NCBI GenBank assembly: GCA_965249175.1
Contig: OZ252227.1
Location: 372,001-436,000, forward strand
DNA: 64,000 nucleotides
From: CAZYFH01 sp965249175
GTDB taxonomy: Bacteria; Acidobacteriota; Vicinamibacteria; Vicinamibacterales; UBA8438
Direction: 5' to 3'
Part shown: in pieces, positions 8,806-17,233 of the stretch
Layout: each line of letters begins with the position of its first letter
Position numbering within the stretch: position 1 is the stretch's first letter
The notes under the pieces: model-generated
What the model saw: the letters and a program-made list of their open reading frames with translations, nothing else
What the model was told of the DNA's origin: nothing
The model's database searches: none
Translations under genes and position numbers: made by a program

Positions 8806-8829
8806 TCAATATAGGGTGACATTTGTCAC
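8806..8829 (-). promoter_or_regulatory. Operator and -10 candidate of the Phd-PIN module
   Basis: GTGACA-TT-TGTCAC at 8816-8829 is a perfect inverted repeat. On the minus strand it is followed at once by TATATT (8813-8808), a good -10 hexamer, about 16 bp before the antitoxin ATG. An antitoxin bound at the repeat would block the promoter. This is inferred from spacing and symmetry. Confidence 0.5.
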
Positions 8830-8932
8830 TCACACGGTCGCAGAACGCGTCCGAGGCTTCGACAAACGCGGTCGGCCGGCCGTCCCGTCGATTGCCCAAC
8901 ACGCGACAGTGCCTTAACATCGTGTGCGTCAG

Positions 8933-10783
8933 ATGACGACGCGGCTCATCTACGGCCTAGCGCTGGTGCTCAGCGGAGTGGCCTGCTCCGGTGGCGCTGC
9001 GTCGACGTCCGAAGGCGACAAGGGACCAACGCTCTCCGCTGCGCCCGTCACCGACGGCCTTCTCGCCCATCGCCCAGCCGTCACCGGCACCAACGGCCTC
9101 ATCACTTCTGGTCACCCGCTGGCCTCGATGGCCGGGATGCAGATTCTGATGCAGGGTGGCACGGCTGCCGATGCCGCGGTCGCGGTTCTCTCCACGCTGA
9201 ACCTGGTCGAGCCGATGATGTCCGGCGCCGGCGGCAATGGCTTCTTCACGGTCTACGACGCCGAGACCGGCGACGTCCTGTCGCTCAACGCCACCGGCGC
9301 GGCGCCGCGCGCGCTCGACGCGCGGGAGGTGACCGCCGACGAGCTCCACAGAGGCATGAAGGCCGGCGTCGTGCCGGGGCTCCTCGGTGGATGGATCGCG
9401 CTGCTCGACCGGTTCGGGACGATGAGTCTGCGGGAGGTGCTCGACCCCGCGATCCGGTACGCCGAACGCGGGCATCCGGTTGCGCCGTTCGTCGCGAACT
9501 CGATCGGGATCTCTCGCGAGCTGTTCGAGCGATACGAGACCACGGCTGCGGTGTTCCTCGCGGACGGCGACCCGCCCGAAGCAGGGCAGATCTTCCGTTA
9601 TCCCGACCTGGCGCGGACGTTCCACAAGCTGGTCGAGGCGGAGGACACGGCGCGCGCCGCGCGTTCGCGGCGGCTCCAGGCGGCCTTCGATCGCTTCTAC
9701 AAAGGCGACATCGCACGCCAGATGGCGCGCTACTACCAGCGCACCGGGGGGCTTTTCACCCGCGCCGACTTTGCCGGCTACGAGCCGATCTGGGCCGAGC
9801 CGATCTACACGACGTATCGCGGATACGACGTCTACTCGAGCCCCGCGACCTCGCGCGGTGGTCTCGAAGTGGCGATGCAGCTCAACCTCGTCGCGGGCTA
9901 CGACCTGGCGTCGATGGGGCACAACTCGGCAGACACGCTCCACGTGATGGCCGAGGCCATCAAGGTGGCCAAGGCAGATGTCTATCACTACGCGGCGGAT
10001 CCAGCGGTGGCCGATGTGCCGACCGACGGCCTGCTGGCGAAAAAGTTTGCCGACACCCGCCGCGCCCTGATCGCGGTGCAGCCGAGCCTCGCCATGGCGT
10101 ACCCGGACCACGGCACCCCGCCGGGGATGCCGGCGGCAGGCGTCACACCTTTGCCCCTTGCGGTGCTTGCCGGCGTCCCGTCGGAGCGCAACTACGCCGG
10201 CAGCACCACGAGTTTTTCGGTGGTCGACCGCGCGGGCAACGTCGTGGTCGGCACCCCGACGCTCGGGAGCCTGTGGGGCACCGGGGTCGTCGTGGGAGAC
10301 ACTGGCCTCATCTTCAACAACGGCACGCGGCACGGCTCGACCTCGCCCTATCCGGACGACGTCAACTACGCGCGCGGCGGTCAGATTCCGATCCTGAACA
10401 ACGCGCCGACGCTGGTCATGAAGGACGGGGCCTTTCTTCTCGCGCTCGGAACGCCGGGTGGTGAGACCATCGGGCAGACGCAGTTCCAGGTGCTCGTCAA
10501 CATCCTCGACTTCGGCATGGGCATCCAGGAGGCGATCGAAGCGCCGCGTATCGCCCTCGACGCCGACCCCAACTTCTATCGGCCGGGCGCCGGCATCACC
10601 GTCGGCCTCGAAGGTCGGATCGCACCGCTCGTCGTGGCCGAACTCGTGGCGATGGGCCACACGGTCGAGCTGTCCCGCGAGTACGCGTTCGGGAACATGC
10701 AGGGGATCCTGATGAACCTGGCGACCGGAACGATGACCGCAGGGGCTGATCCCCGGAGGATGGGATATGCGGTCGGATGGTAG
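8933..10783 (+). CDS. ggt: Gamma-glutamyltransferase, predicted lipoprotein
   Basis: Gamma-glutamyltranspeptidase of the Ntn-hydrolase family (616 aa from ATG 8933; GTG 8924 is an alternative). The N-terminus has a short hydrophobic stretch ending LVLSGVAC, a lipobox, so it is likely anchored to a membrane facing the periplasm. The large-subunit motif GGNGFFTVYDA is present, and the autocleavage site is GSTTSFSVVD with the catalytic Thr at about residue 425. Later LGTPGGETIGQT matches the small subunit. It should hydrolyse glutathione or other gamma-glutamyl compounds. Its last 17 bases overlap the next gene. Confidence 0.9.
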   Translation: MTTRLIYGLALVLSGVACSGGAASTSEGDKGPTLSAAPVTDGLLAHRPAVTGTNGLITSGHPLASMAGMQILMQGGTAADAAVAVLSTLNLVEPMMSGAGGNGFFTVYDAETGDVLSLNATGAAPRALDAREVTADELHRGMKAGVVPGLLGGWIALLDRFGTMSLREVLDPAIRYAERGHPVAPFVANSIGISRELFERYETTAAVFLADGDPPEAGQIFRYPDLARTFHKLVEAEDTARAARSRRLQAAFDRFYKGDIARQMARYYQRTGGLFTRADFAGYEPIWAEPIYTTYRGYDVYSSPATSRGGLEVAMQLNLVAGYDLASMGHNSADTLHVMAEAIKVAKADVYHYAADPAVADVPTDGLLAKKFADTRRALIAVQPSLAMAYPDHGTPPGMPAAGVTPLPLAVLAGVPSERNYAGSTTSFSVVDRAGNVVVGTPTLGSLWGTGVVVGDTGLIFNNGTRHGSTSPYPDDVNYARGGQIPILNNAPTLVMKDGAFLLALGTPGGETIGQTQFQVLVNILDFGMGIQEAIEAPRIALDADPNFYRPGAGITVGLEGRIAPLVVAELVAMGHTVELSREYAFGNMQGILMNLATGTMTAGADPRRMGYAVGW

Positions 10784-11621
10784 GCGGTCCAGCCGGCGGT
10801 TCACGTTGTCCGGTCTGCTGGGGTCCCACGTGTCTCCGCTCCCTGCCGTCGTCTTGACGTCGGCGCTCGCGATGTCCGGCGTCGTCGTGGCGCAGGAGCT
10901 CGAGCTGCCCTGGGTGCGTCTGCCGGCCGGCACCTTCAAGATGGGTTGCGTCCCCGCCGACCCGTCGTGCCTCGCCATGGAACGTCCGCGTCACGCGGTG
11001 GCGTTGTCGGCGTTCGATCTGATGGCGACAGAAGTGACGGTCGAGCAGTTCGCCGCGTTCCTCAGCGCCACCGGCCACCGTCCGCCCCAGCGGCCCGACT
11101 ACGACCAGGGGACCGACCATCCCGTCGTCTTTCTCACCTGGAACGACGCGGCCGCCTTTTGCGAATGGGCGGGCGCACGCTTGCCGACCGAGGCTGAATG
11201 GGAATACGCGGCCCGCGCCGGTCACGACGGGCAGGTCTTCTGGTGGGGTGACGAACAGACCCGCGACTACGCGAACTTCGGCGACGTGGAATGCTGCCGC
11301 GGCGCTACAGGCGGCGCCGACTCCTGGATCAACACCGCCCCGGTGGGGTCGTTTCCCTCGAACGACTTCGACGTGCACGACATGACCGGGAACGTCTGGG
11401 AATGGGTCGACGGGTGGGTCGATCGCTATCCCGAGGGCGACGTGACCGACCCGCAGCCCGCGGCGACCGGATATCTCCGGGTGATGCGCGGAGGGTCATG
11501 GCTCAACGTCCCCGGGGTGCTGCGCCTGTCGGTCCGCCTGCCGTTCTCCGGAGACGGCAAGACGAGCAACGTCGGCGCGCGGTGCGCCCGTGACGCGCCC
11601 GCTATTGCGGTCGCCGAATAG
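10767..11621 (+). CDS. SUMF1/formylglycine-generating-enzyme-fold protein, likely non-catalytic
   Basis: Secreted protein with a formylglycine-generating enzyme (SUMF1) domain, 284 aa. A signal peptide is likely (basic start, hydrophobic stretch ending VVVAQ near residue 43). Domain hallmarks: LPAGTFKMG, TEVTVEQFAAF, RLPTEAEWEYAARAG, NVWEWVDGW, RVMRGGSW and a final GARCARD. True FGE enzymes have catalytic cysteines shortly after GGSW; here the sequence runs GGSWLNVPG and they are missing. It is therefore probably a binding or structural member of the fold. The start overlaps the ggt 3' end by 17 bp, suggesting coupling. Confidence 0.82.
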   Translation: MRSDGRRSSRRFTLSGLLGSHVSPLPAVVLTSALAMSGVVVAQELELPWVRLPAGTFKMGCVPADPSCLAMERPRHAVALSAFDLMATEVTVEQFAAFLSATGHRPPQRPDYDQGTDHPVVFLTWNDAAAFCEWAGARLPTEAEWEYAARAGHDGQVFWWGDEQTRDYANFGDVECCRGATGGADSWINTAPVGSFPSNDFDVHDMTGNVWEWVDGWVDRYPEGDVTDPQPAATGYLRVMRGGSWLNVPGVLRLSVRLPFSGDGKTSNVGARCARDAPAIAVAE

Positions 11622-11633
11622 CCGCGCGCTCGA

Positions 11634-12362
11634 TCACCGGATCTTGTGGAATCGTTTCGGGGATGACGGCGCGGCGAGTGTCGCGGTGTTCGTCGCGAGA
11701 AAAGGCTCGAGCAACATATCCCACAGCGCGTAGCCGTCCGGCGTCAGGTGCAGCCCGTCGTCCAGCAGGATCCCCGCGCGCGGCTTGCCGTCGTAGCCGA
11801 GGCTCGGTCCGTCGACGTCGACGAAGCCGAGGCGATCGTCGTTGTCCACGAGCTCGCGAATCATCGCATTCGCCTTCCGCATCTCATCGACCATCGCCCA
11901 CCGGAGCGTGCTCGGTTTGATGGCGATGAACGCGATGCGGGTGTCCGGCAGCTTCGCGTGTATTTTCGCCGCGAAGTTCTTGAAATCGCGGGTCACCTCA
12001 CGCGCGTCCTTGCCGCCTGCGATGTCGTTGTCGCCGGCGTACATCACCACGGTGCGGGGCATGTGCTTCAGCACGAGCAACTCGATGTGCCTGATAGAGT
12101 CCGCAATCTCGGACCCCCCGAACCCGCGATTGATATAGCCACGGCCTGGAAACGAGTTCTCCAGGTCCCAGAACCGGATGCTCGAGCTGCCGACGAAGAC
12201 CACGCCGTGCTGGGGCGGCGCCGACGCCTCATCGGCGTCCGCGAACGCGGCCATGGCCTCCGCCCATTGATCCTCCTGGGCGGAGGTCTCGACGACCAGA
12301 CTCGCAACGAAGACGAGGGCGGTAAGGACGATGGCGATCCGCGAGCGAAGTGGGCGGTTCAT
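11634..12362 (-). CDS. Secreted SGNH/GDSL-family hydrolase
   Basis: SGNH-type esterase/lipase-like hydrolase (242 aa). Signal peptide of about 28 residues ending VETSAQ. Catalytic blocks are in order: GSSSIRFWD (block I Ser), RGFGGSEIAD (block II Gly), YAGDNDIAGG (block III Asn) and DDGLHLTPDGY (block V Asp-x-x-His). Such proteins often deacetylate sugars or hydrolyse lipids outside the cytoplasm; the substrate is unknown. It is convergent with the SUMF1-like gene (12 bp) and divergent from the ThDP enzyme. Confidence 0.85.
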   Translation of the reverse strand: MNRPLRSRIAIVLTALVFVASLVVETSAQEDQWAEAMAAFADADEASAPPQHGVVFVGSSSIRFWDLENSFPGRGYINRGFGGSEIADSIRHIELLVLKHMPRTVVMYAGDNDIAGGKDAREVTRDFKNFAAKIHAKLPDTRIAFIAIKPSTLRWAMVDEMRKANAMIRELVDNDDRLGFVDVDGPSLGYDGKPRAGILLDDGLHLTPDGYALWDMLLEPFLATNTATLAAPSSPKRFHKIR

Positions 12363-12425
12363 CGGCGGCTCCTTGAATGTCTTGGGACATTAAACCACAG
12401 ACGTAAAGCCATGCGCTACAAAGAG

Positions 12426-12455
12426 TTGACACCGTTTTGTGACAGGGGATAGCAT
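12426..12455 (+). promoter_or_regulatory. Sigma-70-like promoter of the ThDP enzyme operon
   Basis: A perfect TTGACA (12426-12431) is followed after 18 bp by TAGCAT (12450-12455). Transcription would start near 12462, giving a leader of about 40 bases to the ATG at 12502, which has GGGAGGA 9 bases upstream. This supports 12502 over earlier in-frame starts at 12439 and 12454. Confidence 0.5.
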
Positions 12456-12501
12456 GCGTCGTCTGAGTCGGAACGAGATCGGTCCGGGAGGATCCCTGAG
12501 C

Positions 12502-14475
12502 ATGAGCATGAAGCGCAGAACACGCACGACCACGCGGAAGCAGCACCCGGTTCCCCGCGCGACGAACGAGTCACGTCGCAGCTTCATGCGGCAAGCCGCG
12601 CTGGGCGGGGCCGGCGCAACGGCGGCGGCTCTGGGCGCCGGTGGCGTGGCCCGCGCGGCCGAAGGGGACGCAAAGCCGATCACGATTCCGACCGAATTCG
12701 AATCCGCCAAGAACGCGCCGTTGCCGGCCGTCGACTTCCCGATGACGGGCGCGCAGGTATTCGCCCGCGCATGCAAGGAGGAGGGCGTCAAGGCGCTCTT
12801 TACCTGCCCGGGGAACTATGACGTCGTCCACGCGATTGGCGACACCGGTATCCCGACCTACTCGGGCAGGCACGAGGGCGCCCTCTGCCACGCCGCCGAC
12901 GCGTTCTGCCGTGCGACGGGTGAGATCGCGGCGACGTCAGGCACCGAGGGCCCGGGCTTCACCAACATGATCTGCGCCATCTCGACCGCCAACTCGGCGC
13001 GCTCGCCGATTCTTGTGCTCGCGAGCAACAAGACGCTCTTCGCCGAGGACACCGAGCAAGGCATCCAGGATCAGCAACAGCAACCGCTGACGGAAGGCAT
13101 CAAGAAGTATGGCAAGCGTCTCATCACCCCGTCGCGCACGTGGGAGTACGCCGGCTACGCGTTCCGGCAACTGAAGAGCGGCGTGCCGAAGCCAGTGCAC
13201 ATCGACTTTCCCGCAGAGGTCGCCCGTGCGCGATTCGCCGACGCCACCGAGCTCGAGTATTTCTACGACAAGACCAAGTACCGCACCGACACGAAGCCGC
13301 ACCCCGACCCGCGAGCGATCGACGCCGCCGTCCAGTTGTTGCGGAACGCCGAGCGTCCGATCATCGTGTCGAGCAACGGCGTCTTCTACAGCAAGGCGTG
13401 GGACGCGCTCCGTCGCCTGGCGGAGCGGGCGCAGATCCCGGTGGTGGAGTCGGGCGCGATGAAGGGCCAGTTCCCGGCCGACCACGCGCTGTCGGCGGAC
13501 GCCGCGCCGATGGCGCTGATGAGCGCCGACGTCGTCGTGCTGGTAGGGCAGTACTGCATGCCGACGCTCGGTGAGTTCGTGTTCGGGCCGGACGCGCGGT
13601 ATATCTGGATCGACCCCGGTGCGGAGGACGTCGGGCGCAATCTGCCGGTCGATGTCGGGATTGTGAGCGACGAGCGGGCTGGTCTGGAGGCGCTCGCCGA
13701 CGCGATGCCGCGGCAACGGCACGACGCCTGGGTCGCCGAGGTCGCGGCCGCCCGCCAGGCGTTCGAAGCCGAGAACGAGGCCTACTACCAGACGGGCGTT
13801 GGCTACACCGACGCCGTCCATCCGGCGGTGATCGCGCGCGAGCTTGCCGCCTTCTTGCAAGACGGCACGATTCCCAAGGATCGGACGACGATCCTGCAGG
13901 GCGGGTTCGGCATTGCGCGTTACACGCGGCGCTACCTGCGTGCCTATCGTCCGGGCCAGATCGTCAACGGCGCATATCAGTACGGCGCCATCGGGCCGGA
14001 CGTCGGGTATCTGGTCGGCGTGGCTGCGGCGGTACGACACGGCGCCGGCGCGCAGGCCGACTACCAGGGGCACCCGGTCATCGGGATCACGGGGGACGCC
14101 GGCTTCGGCTACACCGCGATGGAGTTGGAGACGTTGTCGAAGTATCGCTTTCCTGCCGTCCTGGTGGTCTACAACAACAACGCGTGGGGCATGTGGTCGG
14201 GCCAGCGGAACAACACGGTCGGTCTACCGGTGCACCTCTTCCAGGAAAACCTGCGTTACGACAAGCTGGGCGAGGCGCTCGGCACCCACGGCGAGTACGT
14301 GACCGCGCCGTCCGAGATGCGGCCCGCGCTCGAGCGCGCCTATCAGCTGGCGCTCGATGAGAGCCGGCCCACGATCATCAACGTCCAGGCCAAGAAGGAG
14401 TTCTGGCTTCGCGATCAGTATCCACCGGGATTCCTCGGCAAGGTGGAGCCGGGCGTCATGTCGTATTACCACTGA
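12502..14475 (+). CDS. Tat-exported thiamine-diphosphate-dependent enzyme (acetolactate synthase/decarboxylase fold)
   Basis: ThDP-binding enzyme of the acetolactate synthase/benzoylformate decarboxylase superfamily (657 aa). All three domains are present: the N-terminal Pyr domain with catalytic Glu in RHEGALCHAADAF (E125), a central domain, and a C-terminal PP domain with the ThDP motif G531-D-A ... N558-N-N. What is unusual is the N-terminus: a twin-Arg signal RRSFMRQAALGG (R25-R26) with a hydrophobic Ala/Gly stretch, predicting folded export through Tat. It heads a tight cluster with an unknown protein and a c-type cytochrome. The reaction is unknown; a periplasmic 2-oxo acid decarboxylase or oxidase is possible. 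Confidence 0.82.
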   Translation: MSMKRRTRTTTRKQHPVPRATNESRRSFMRQAALGGAGATAAALGAGGVARAAEGDAKPITIPTEFESAKNAPLPAVDFPMTGAQVFARACKEEGVKALFTCPGNYDVVHAIGDTGIPTYSGRHEGALCHAADAFCRATGEIAATSGTEGPGFTNMICAISTANSARSPILVLASNKTLFAEDTEQGIQDQQQQPLTEGIKKYGKRLITPSRTWEYAGYAFRQLKSGVPKPVHIDFPAEVARARFADATELEYFYDKTKYRTDTKPHPDPRAIDAAVQLLRNAERPIIVSSNGVFYSKAWDALRRLAERAQIPVVESGAMKGQFPADHALSADAAPMALMSADVVVLVGQYCMPTLGEFVFGPDARYIWIDPGAEDVGRNLPVDVGIVSDERAGLEALADAMPRQRHDAWVAEVAAARQAFEAENEAYYQTGVGYTDAVHPAVIARELAAFLQDGTIPKDRTTILQGGFGIARYTRRYLRAYRPGQIVNGAYQYGAIGPDVGYLVGVAAAVRHGAGAQADYQGHPVIGITGDAGFGYTAMELETLSKYRFPAVLVVYNNNAWGMWSGQRNNTVGLPVHLFQENLRYDKLGEALGTHGEYVTAPSEMRPALERAYQLALDESRPTIINVQAKKEFWLRDQYPPGFLGKVEPGVMSYYH

Positions 14476-14481
14476 TTCCGG

Positions 14482-14994
14482 GTGGGCGGACGTCACGTGT
14501 CAACGTCGCGCGCGCGAACACCGCCCGAGGATGGGTTGGCGGCGGTCCGGCAGCAGTTGAGGACCTACGCCGATCGCGGCGTGTTCCGCGGCTTCTCCGA
14601 ACGCCCCGCGCGCGCGGGGCGTCATCAGTTCGAGTTCCAGTGGCTCGCGCGCTGGCCGTTCATCCTGCGCTATGCCCCGACGACCGGTGCGCTCACGTTT
14701 CACAACCTGCTGCCTGGGATACCGGCCCGCTCGGACCTCTATGCACAGCTGAAGCGGTTCATCGATGGGCGCGCGGCGCGCGGCCTGCCGGCGCATCGGC
14801 GGGTTGATCCCCGCCGGGCGACGGTGGGATGCTCGACCAGGCGCGGTGCGATGTCATTGGAAGTCGTCGCACGGCGGCGGCATCACGGCTACGCGGTCAA
14901 CCGGGCCGTCAACCTGGTGCACGAGGTGTTCGTGTACTTGCAGACCTATCAACCGGAGTACATGTGGCAGCACTTCGACGCGTCGCAGGATTAG
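14482..14994 (+). CDS. Protein of unknown function in the ThDP enzyme-cytochrome cluster
   Basis: Basic protein of 170 aa that I do not recognise. It starts 6 bp after the ThDP enzyme stop (GTG 14482; GTG 14497 is equally possible), and its 3' end overlaps the cytochrome c gene by 31 bp. Features: segments GVFRGFSE and FEFQWLARWPFILRY in the N-terminal half and VNRAVNLVHEVFVYLQTYQPEYMW at the C-terminus (split here only for description). No signal peptide, membrane span or cysteine cluster is seen. The tight spacing suggests it works with its neighbours. Confidence 0.6.
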   Translation: MGGRHVSTSRARTPPEDGLAAVRQQLRTYADRGVFRGFSERPARAGRHQFEFQWLARWPFILRYAPTTGALTFHNLLPGIPARSDLYAQLKRFIDGRAARGLPAHRRVDPRRATVGCSTRRGAMSLEVVARRRHHGYAVNRAVNLVHEVFVYLQTYQPEYMWQHFDASQD

Positions 14995-15386
14995 CGGCCC
15001 TAGGAATCGTGAGCGCGCTCCTTGGGGTCGGACCCGCGCTTCTGGCGCAGGACCACCCGGCGGAGCCGCATCGGCATCCCGAGGCGCAGGCCCTCGAGAA
15101 TCCCATCGAGCCTGCGCGCGAGTCGATCGCCGCCGGCCGGCAACGCTATGCCTTTGTGTGCCGGCAATGCCACGGCAACACGGGGAAGGGCGACGGTGAC
15201 ATGTCGCACGCGGGGGGCGTGCCCTCGGATTTTACCGACGCGGTGTGGCAGCACGGCGAGAGTGACGGTGAGATCTTCACGGTCATCAAGGAGGGCGTGA
15301 CCGCCGACATGCAGGGCTACGCGAATCGACTGTCGGACGACGATCTCTGGAACCTCGTCAACTATCTCCGGAGCCTCGGTTCCTAA
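14964..15386 (+). CDS. Periplasmic c-type cytochrome (single haem)
   Basis: Class I cytochrome c of 140 aa. A signal peptide precedes a cut near LLAQ-D; the haem-binding motif CRQCH follows, with a possible Met ligand in DMSHAGG or DMQGYANRLSDDDLWNLVNY. The C-terminus LWNLVNYLRSLG is the typical last helix of these domains. GTG 14964 is chosen because GGAG lies about 6 bases upstream and a signal peptide follows at once. It is a probable electron acceptor for the exported ThDP enzyme encoded two genes upstream; this is inference from gene order. Confidence 0.82.
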   Translation: MAALRRVAGLAALGIVSALLGVGPALLAQDHPAEPHRHPEAQALENPIEPARESIAAGRQRYAFVCRQCHGNTGKGDGDMSHAGGVPSDFTDAVWQHGESDGEIFTVIKEGVTADMQGYANRLSDDDLWNLVNYLRSLGS

Positions 15387-15390
15387 ACGC

Positions 15391-15867
15391 ATGTTAGACG
15401 CCGTTAGCTACCGGATCATGGAGCCAGATGACGTGGCGGGCGTATCCGCGCTCATCCTCGCGTCGTTCGACGAGTTCATCCGGCCCGAATATACCCAGCT
15501 CGGGATCGACGAGTTCCGAAGATTCGTCGAGCCAGTCGCGATCGTGCAGCGCACAGAGGCCGATCACTTCGTGCTCGTCGCCGTGGCCGGTGACGCGCCC
15601 GTGGGCATGATCGAGATACGCCAGCACAACCACGTGGCGCTGCTCTTCGTCGACAAGCGATACCAGCATCACGGTGTCGGGACAGAGCTGCTCGGCCGGG
15701 CGATGGCCGAGGCCCGCGCCCACCATGCCGACCTTGCACGGGTGACCGTCAATTCCTCCCGTTATGGCGTGCCCGCCTACGAGAAACTGGGGTTTCGCCA
15801 GACCGGCCCGGAACGCGAGGTCAAGGGCATTCGCTTCATCCCCATGGCCAAGCAGCTGGACGACTGA
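15391..15867 (+). CDS. GNAT-family N-acetyltransferase
   Basis: GCN5-related acetyltransferase of 158 aa. The acetyl-CoA binding region is visible as LLFVDKRYQHHGVGTELLGRAM (motif A, R/QxxGxG/A form QHHGVG), followed by VTVNSSRYGVPAYEKLGFRQTG, the usual end of the fold. The acceptor substrate is unknown. It begins only 4 bp after the cytochrome c gene, so it may share the transcript. Confidence 0.82.
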   Translation: MLDAVSYRIMEPDDVAGVSALILASFDEFIRPEYTQLGIDEFRRFVEPVAIVQRTEADHFVLVAVAGDAPVGMIEIRQHNHVALLFVDKRYQHHGVGTELLGRAMAEARAHHADLARVTVNSSRYGVPAYEKLGFRQTGPEREVKGIRFIPMAKQLDD

Positions 15868-15888
15868 GCACCACAGGCCGGCGTCACG

Positions 15889-16377
15889 TCAGCGTGAACC
15901 GTTCTGGTCGCTACTCTCCCGCGCCACCGCGTGCACACCGACCCCGTGCTGGAACACGAGCTGGCTCCCATGTGCGACCGTCTCGACGAGGGTGCCGATG
16001 CCGAGCAGCGCGAGGAGGAACGTACCGACCAGGATTGGGAGCGTCGGGGACAGGATGTACGAGATGGCCAGCCGTGCCGAGGCGAAGAAGGCGAAGAGCC
16101 ACGTCGTGCGAAAGGCCCAATCCGCATGCGCGTCGACCAGGAGCGCGACGTCCGCGGGCAGTGCCATCGCCTTGGCCGCGCTGTCCCCGGTGAAGTAGGC
16201 GATCACCGCCGTCGCGGCGCCGCCGATATAGAGCCACGTGGCGGCGTGGCGGACTCGCGGACGTGCGCGCAGGAACAGGCTCGCGAGGTCCACCGCGGCT
16301 GCCGCTGCCAACAGCGCAATCGGCAGATGCACGACGATCGGATGCAGGTTGGGGGCCCACGCAGGAGTGAGCGGCAT
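15889..16377 (-). CDS. DUF2231 membrane protein
   Basis: Inner membrane protein of 162 aa with the DUF2231 signature NLHPIVVHLPIALL near the N-terminus, His residues often discussed as haem ligands in this family. Four hydrophobic segments are visible, around residues 13-35, 46-64, 86-106 and 110-132. Its function is unknown. It is convergent with the GNAT gene and divergent from the methyltransferase gene. Confidence 0.82.
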   Translation of the reverse strand: MPLTPAWAPNLHPIVVHLPIALLAAAAAVDLASLFLRARPRVRHAATWLYIGGAATAVIAYFTGDSAAKAMALPADVALLVDAHADWAFRTTWLFAFFASARLAISYILSPTLPILVGTFLLALLGIGTLVETVAHGSQLVFQHGVGVHAVARESSDQNGSR

Positions 16378-16405
16378 GAATCTCGGGTTCTCCGCGCCAG
16401 ACTCT

Positions 16406-16411
16406 TATAAT
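16406..16411 (+). promoter_or_regulatory. Perfect -10 hexamer upstream of the methyltransferase gene
   Basis: TATAAT lies 18 bp upstream of the ATG at 16430 in a very GC-rich setting. No good -35 hexamer is seen at 16-18 bp spacing, so support is limited to the -10 element. Confidence 0.35.
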
Positions 16412-16429
16412 AGCGGCCCCCCGGGACGC

Positions 16430-17215
16430 ATGGCGGCTGACAAGACACCGACGCAGGGCTGGCACGGCTGGGACGCGTACGCGCCGTTCTACGACTGGGA
16501 GAACGCGCGCACGCTCGGCCGGCGCGACGTACGGTTCTGGGTGGACCTGGCGCGGCGGGCCGATGGCCCGGTGCTGGAGCTGGGTTGTGGCACGGGCCGG
16601 CTCTCGCTGCCGGTCGCGCGCGTCGTTCCCCGATTCGTCGGCATCGATCGCTCGGCGCCCATGCTCGACCGGCTACGAGTACGCCTTCGCCGCGCGCGAC
16701 TCGGAGGCTGCGCGATGGCCGTCCGCGGCGACATTCGGGCGTTGCCCTTTCGAAAGCGGTGCCGCTTTCGACTCGTGATGGCGCCCTATGGGATGCTTCA
16801 GTCGCTGGTGCGCGACGCCGATCTCGCGGCCACACTCCGTGCGGCGGCGGCGGTGTTGCCCCGAGGCGCGCTGCTCGGGGTCGACCTGGTGCCCGATCTG
16901 CCGCGGTGGGACGAATACCGGCGGCATGTGAGCTTGCGGGGTCGAATGGGCGGCCGACACGTCACGCTGGTCGAATCGGTCCGACAGGACCGCGACCGCG
17001 GGCTGACCATCTTCGACCAAGAGTTCGTCGAGCGCCGTGACGGCCGGCGTGGGGTGCATCGGTTCTCGCTCGTGTTTCGCACACTGGCCGTGCCGCAGAT
17101 GGCGCGACGCCTCGAGCGCGCTGGCTTTCGCATTGATGCCGTGCTGGGTGACTACCGCGGGCGGGCGTGGTCGGCCGACGCAGCCGTCTGGGTGATCCTG
17201 GCGCGGAAACGGTGA
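16430..17215 (+). CDS. Class I SAM-dependent methyltransferase
   Basis: SAM-dependent methyltransferase of 261 aa. Motif I is VLELGCGTGRLSLPVA near residue 45; the acidic end of strand 2 (FVGIDRSAPML) follows, then RGDIRALPF (motif II region) and an APYGMLQSL segment. The start ATG 16430 follows a TATAAT box. The substrate is unknown; the N-terminus WDAYAPFYDWENART is typical of small-molecule methyltransferases of this class. Confidence 0.82.
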   Translation: MAADKTPTQGWHGWDAYAPFYDWENARTLGRRDVRFWVDLARRADGPVLELGCGTGRLSLPVARVVPRFVGIDRSAPMLDRLRVRLRRARLGGCAMAVRGDIRALPFRKRCRFRLVMAPYGMLQSLVRDADLAATLRAAAAVLPRGALLGVDLVPDLPRWDEYRRHVSLRGRMGGRHVTLVESVRQDRDRGLTIFDQEFVERRDGRRGVHRFSLVFRTLAVPQMARRLERAGFRIDAVLGDYRGRAWSADAAVWVILARKR

Positions 17216-17233
17216 GCAGACGAGTCACTGCCA

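Noticed and set aside
8957..10978. A very long minus-strand frame (673 aa) opposite the gamma-glutamyltransferase gene.
   Set aside because: It is an antisense frame of a clearly conserved enzyme in GC-rich DNA; its composition (Arg, His, Gly, Asp-rich) shows no domain.
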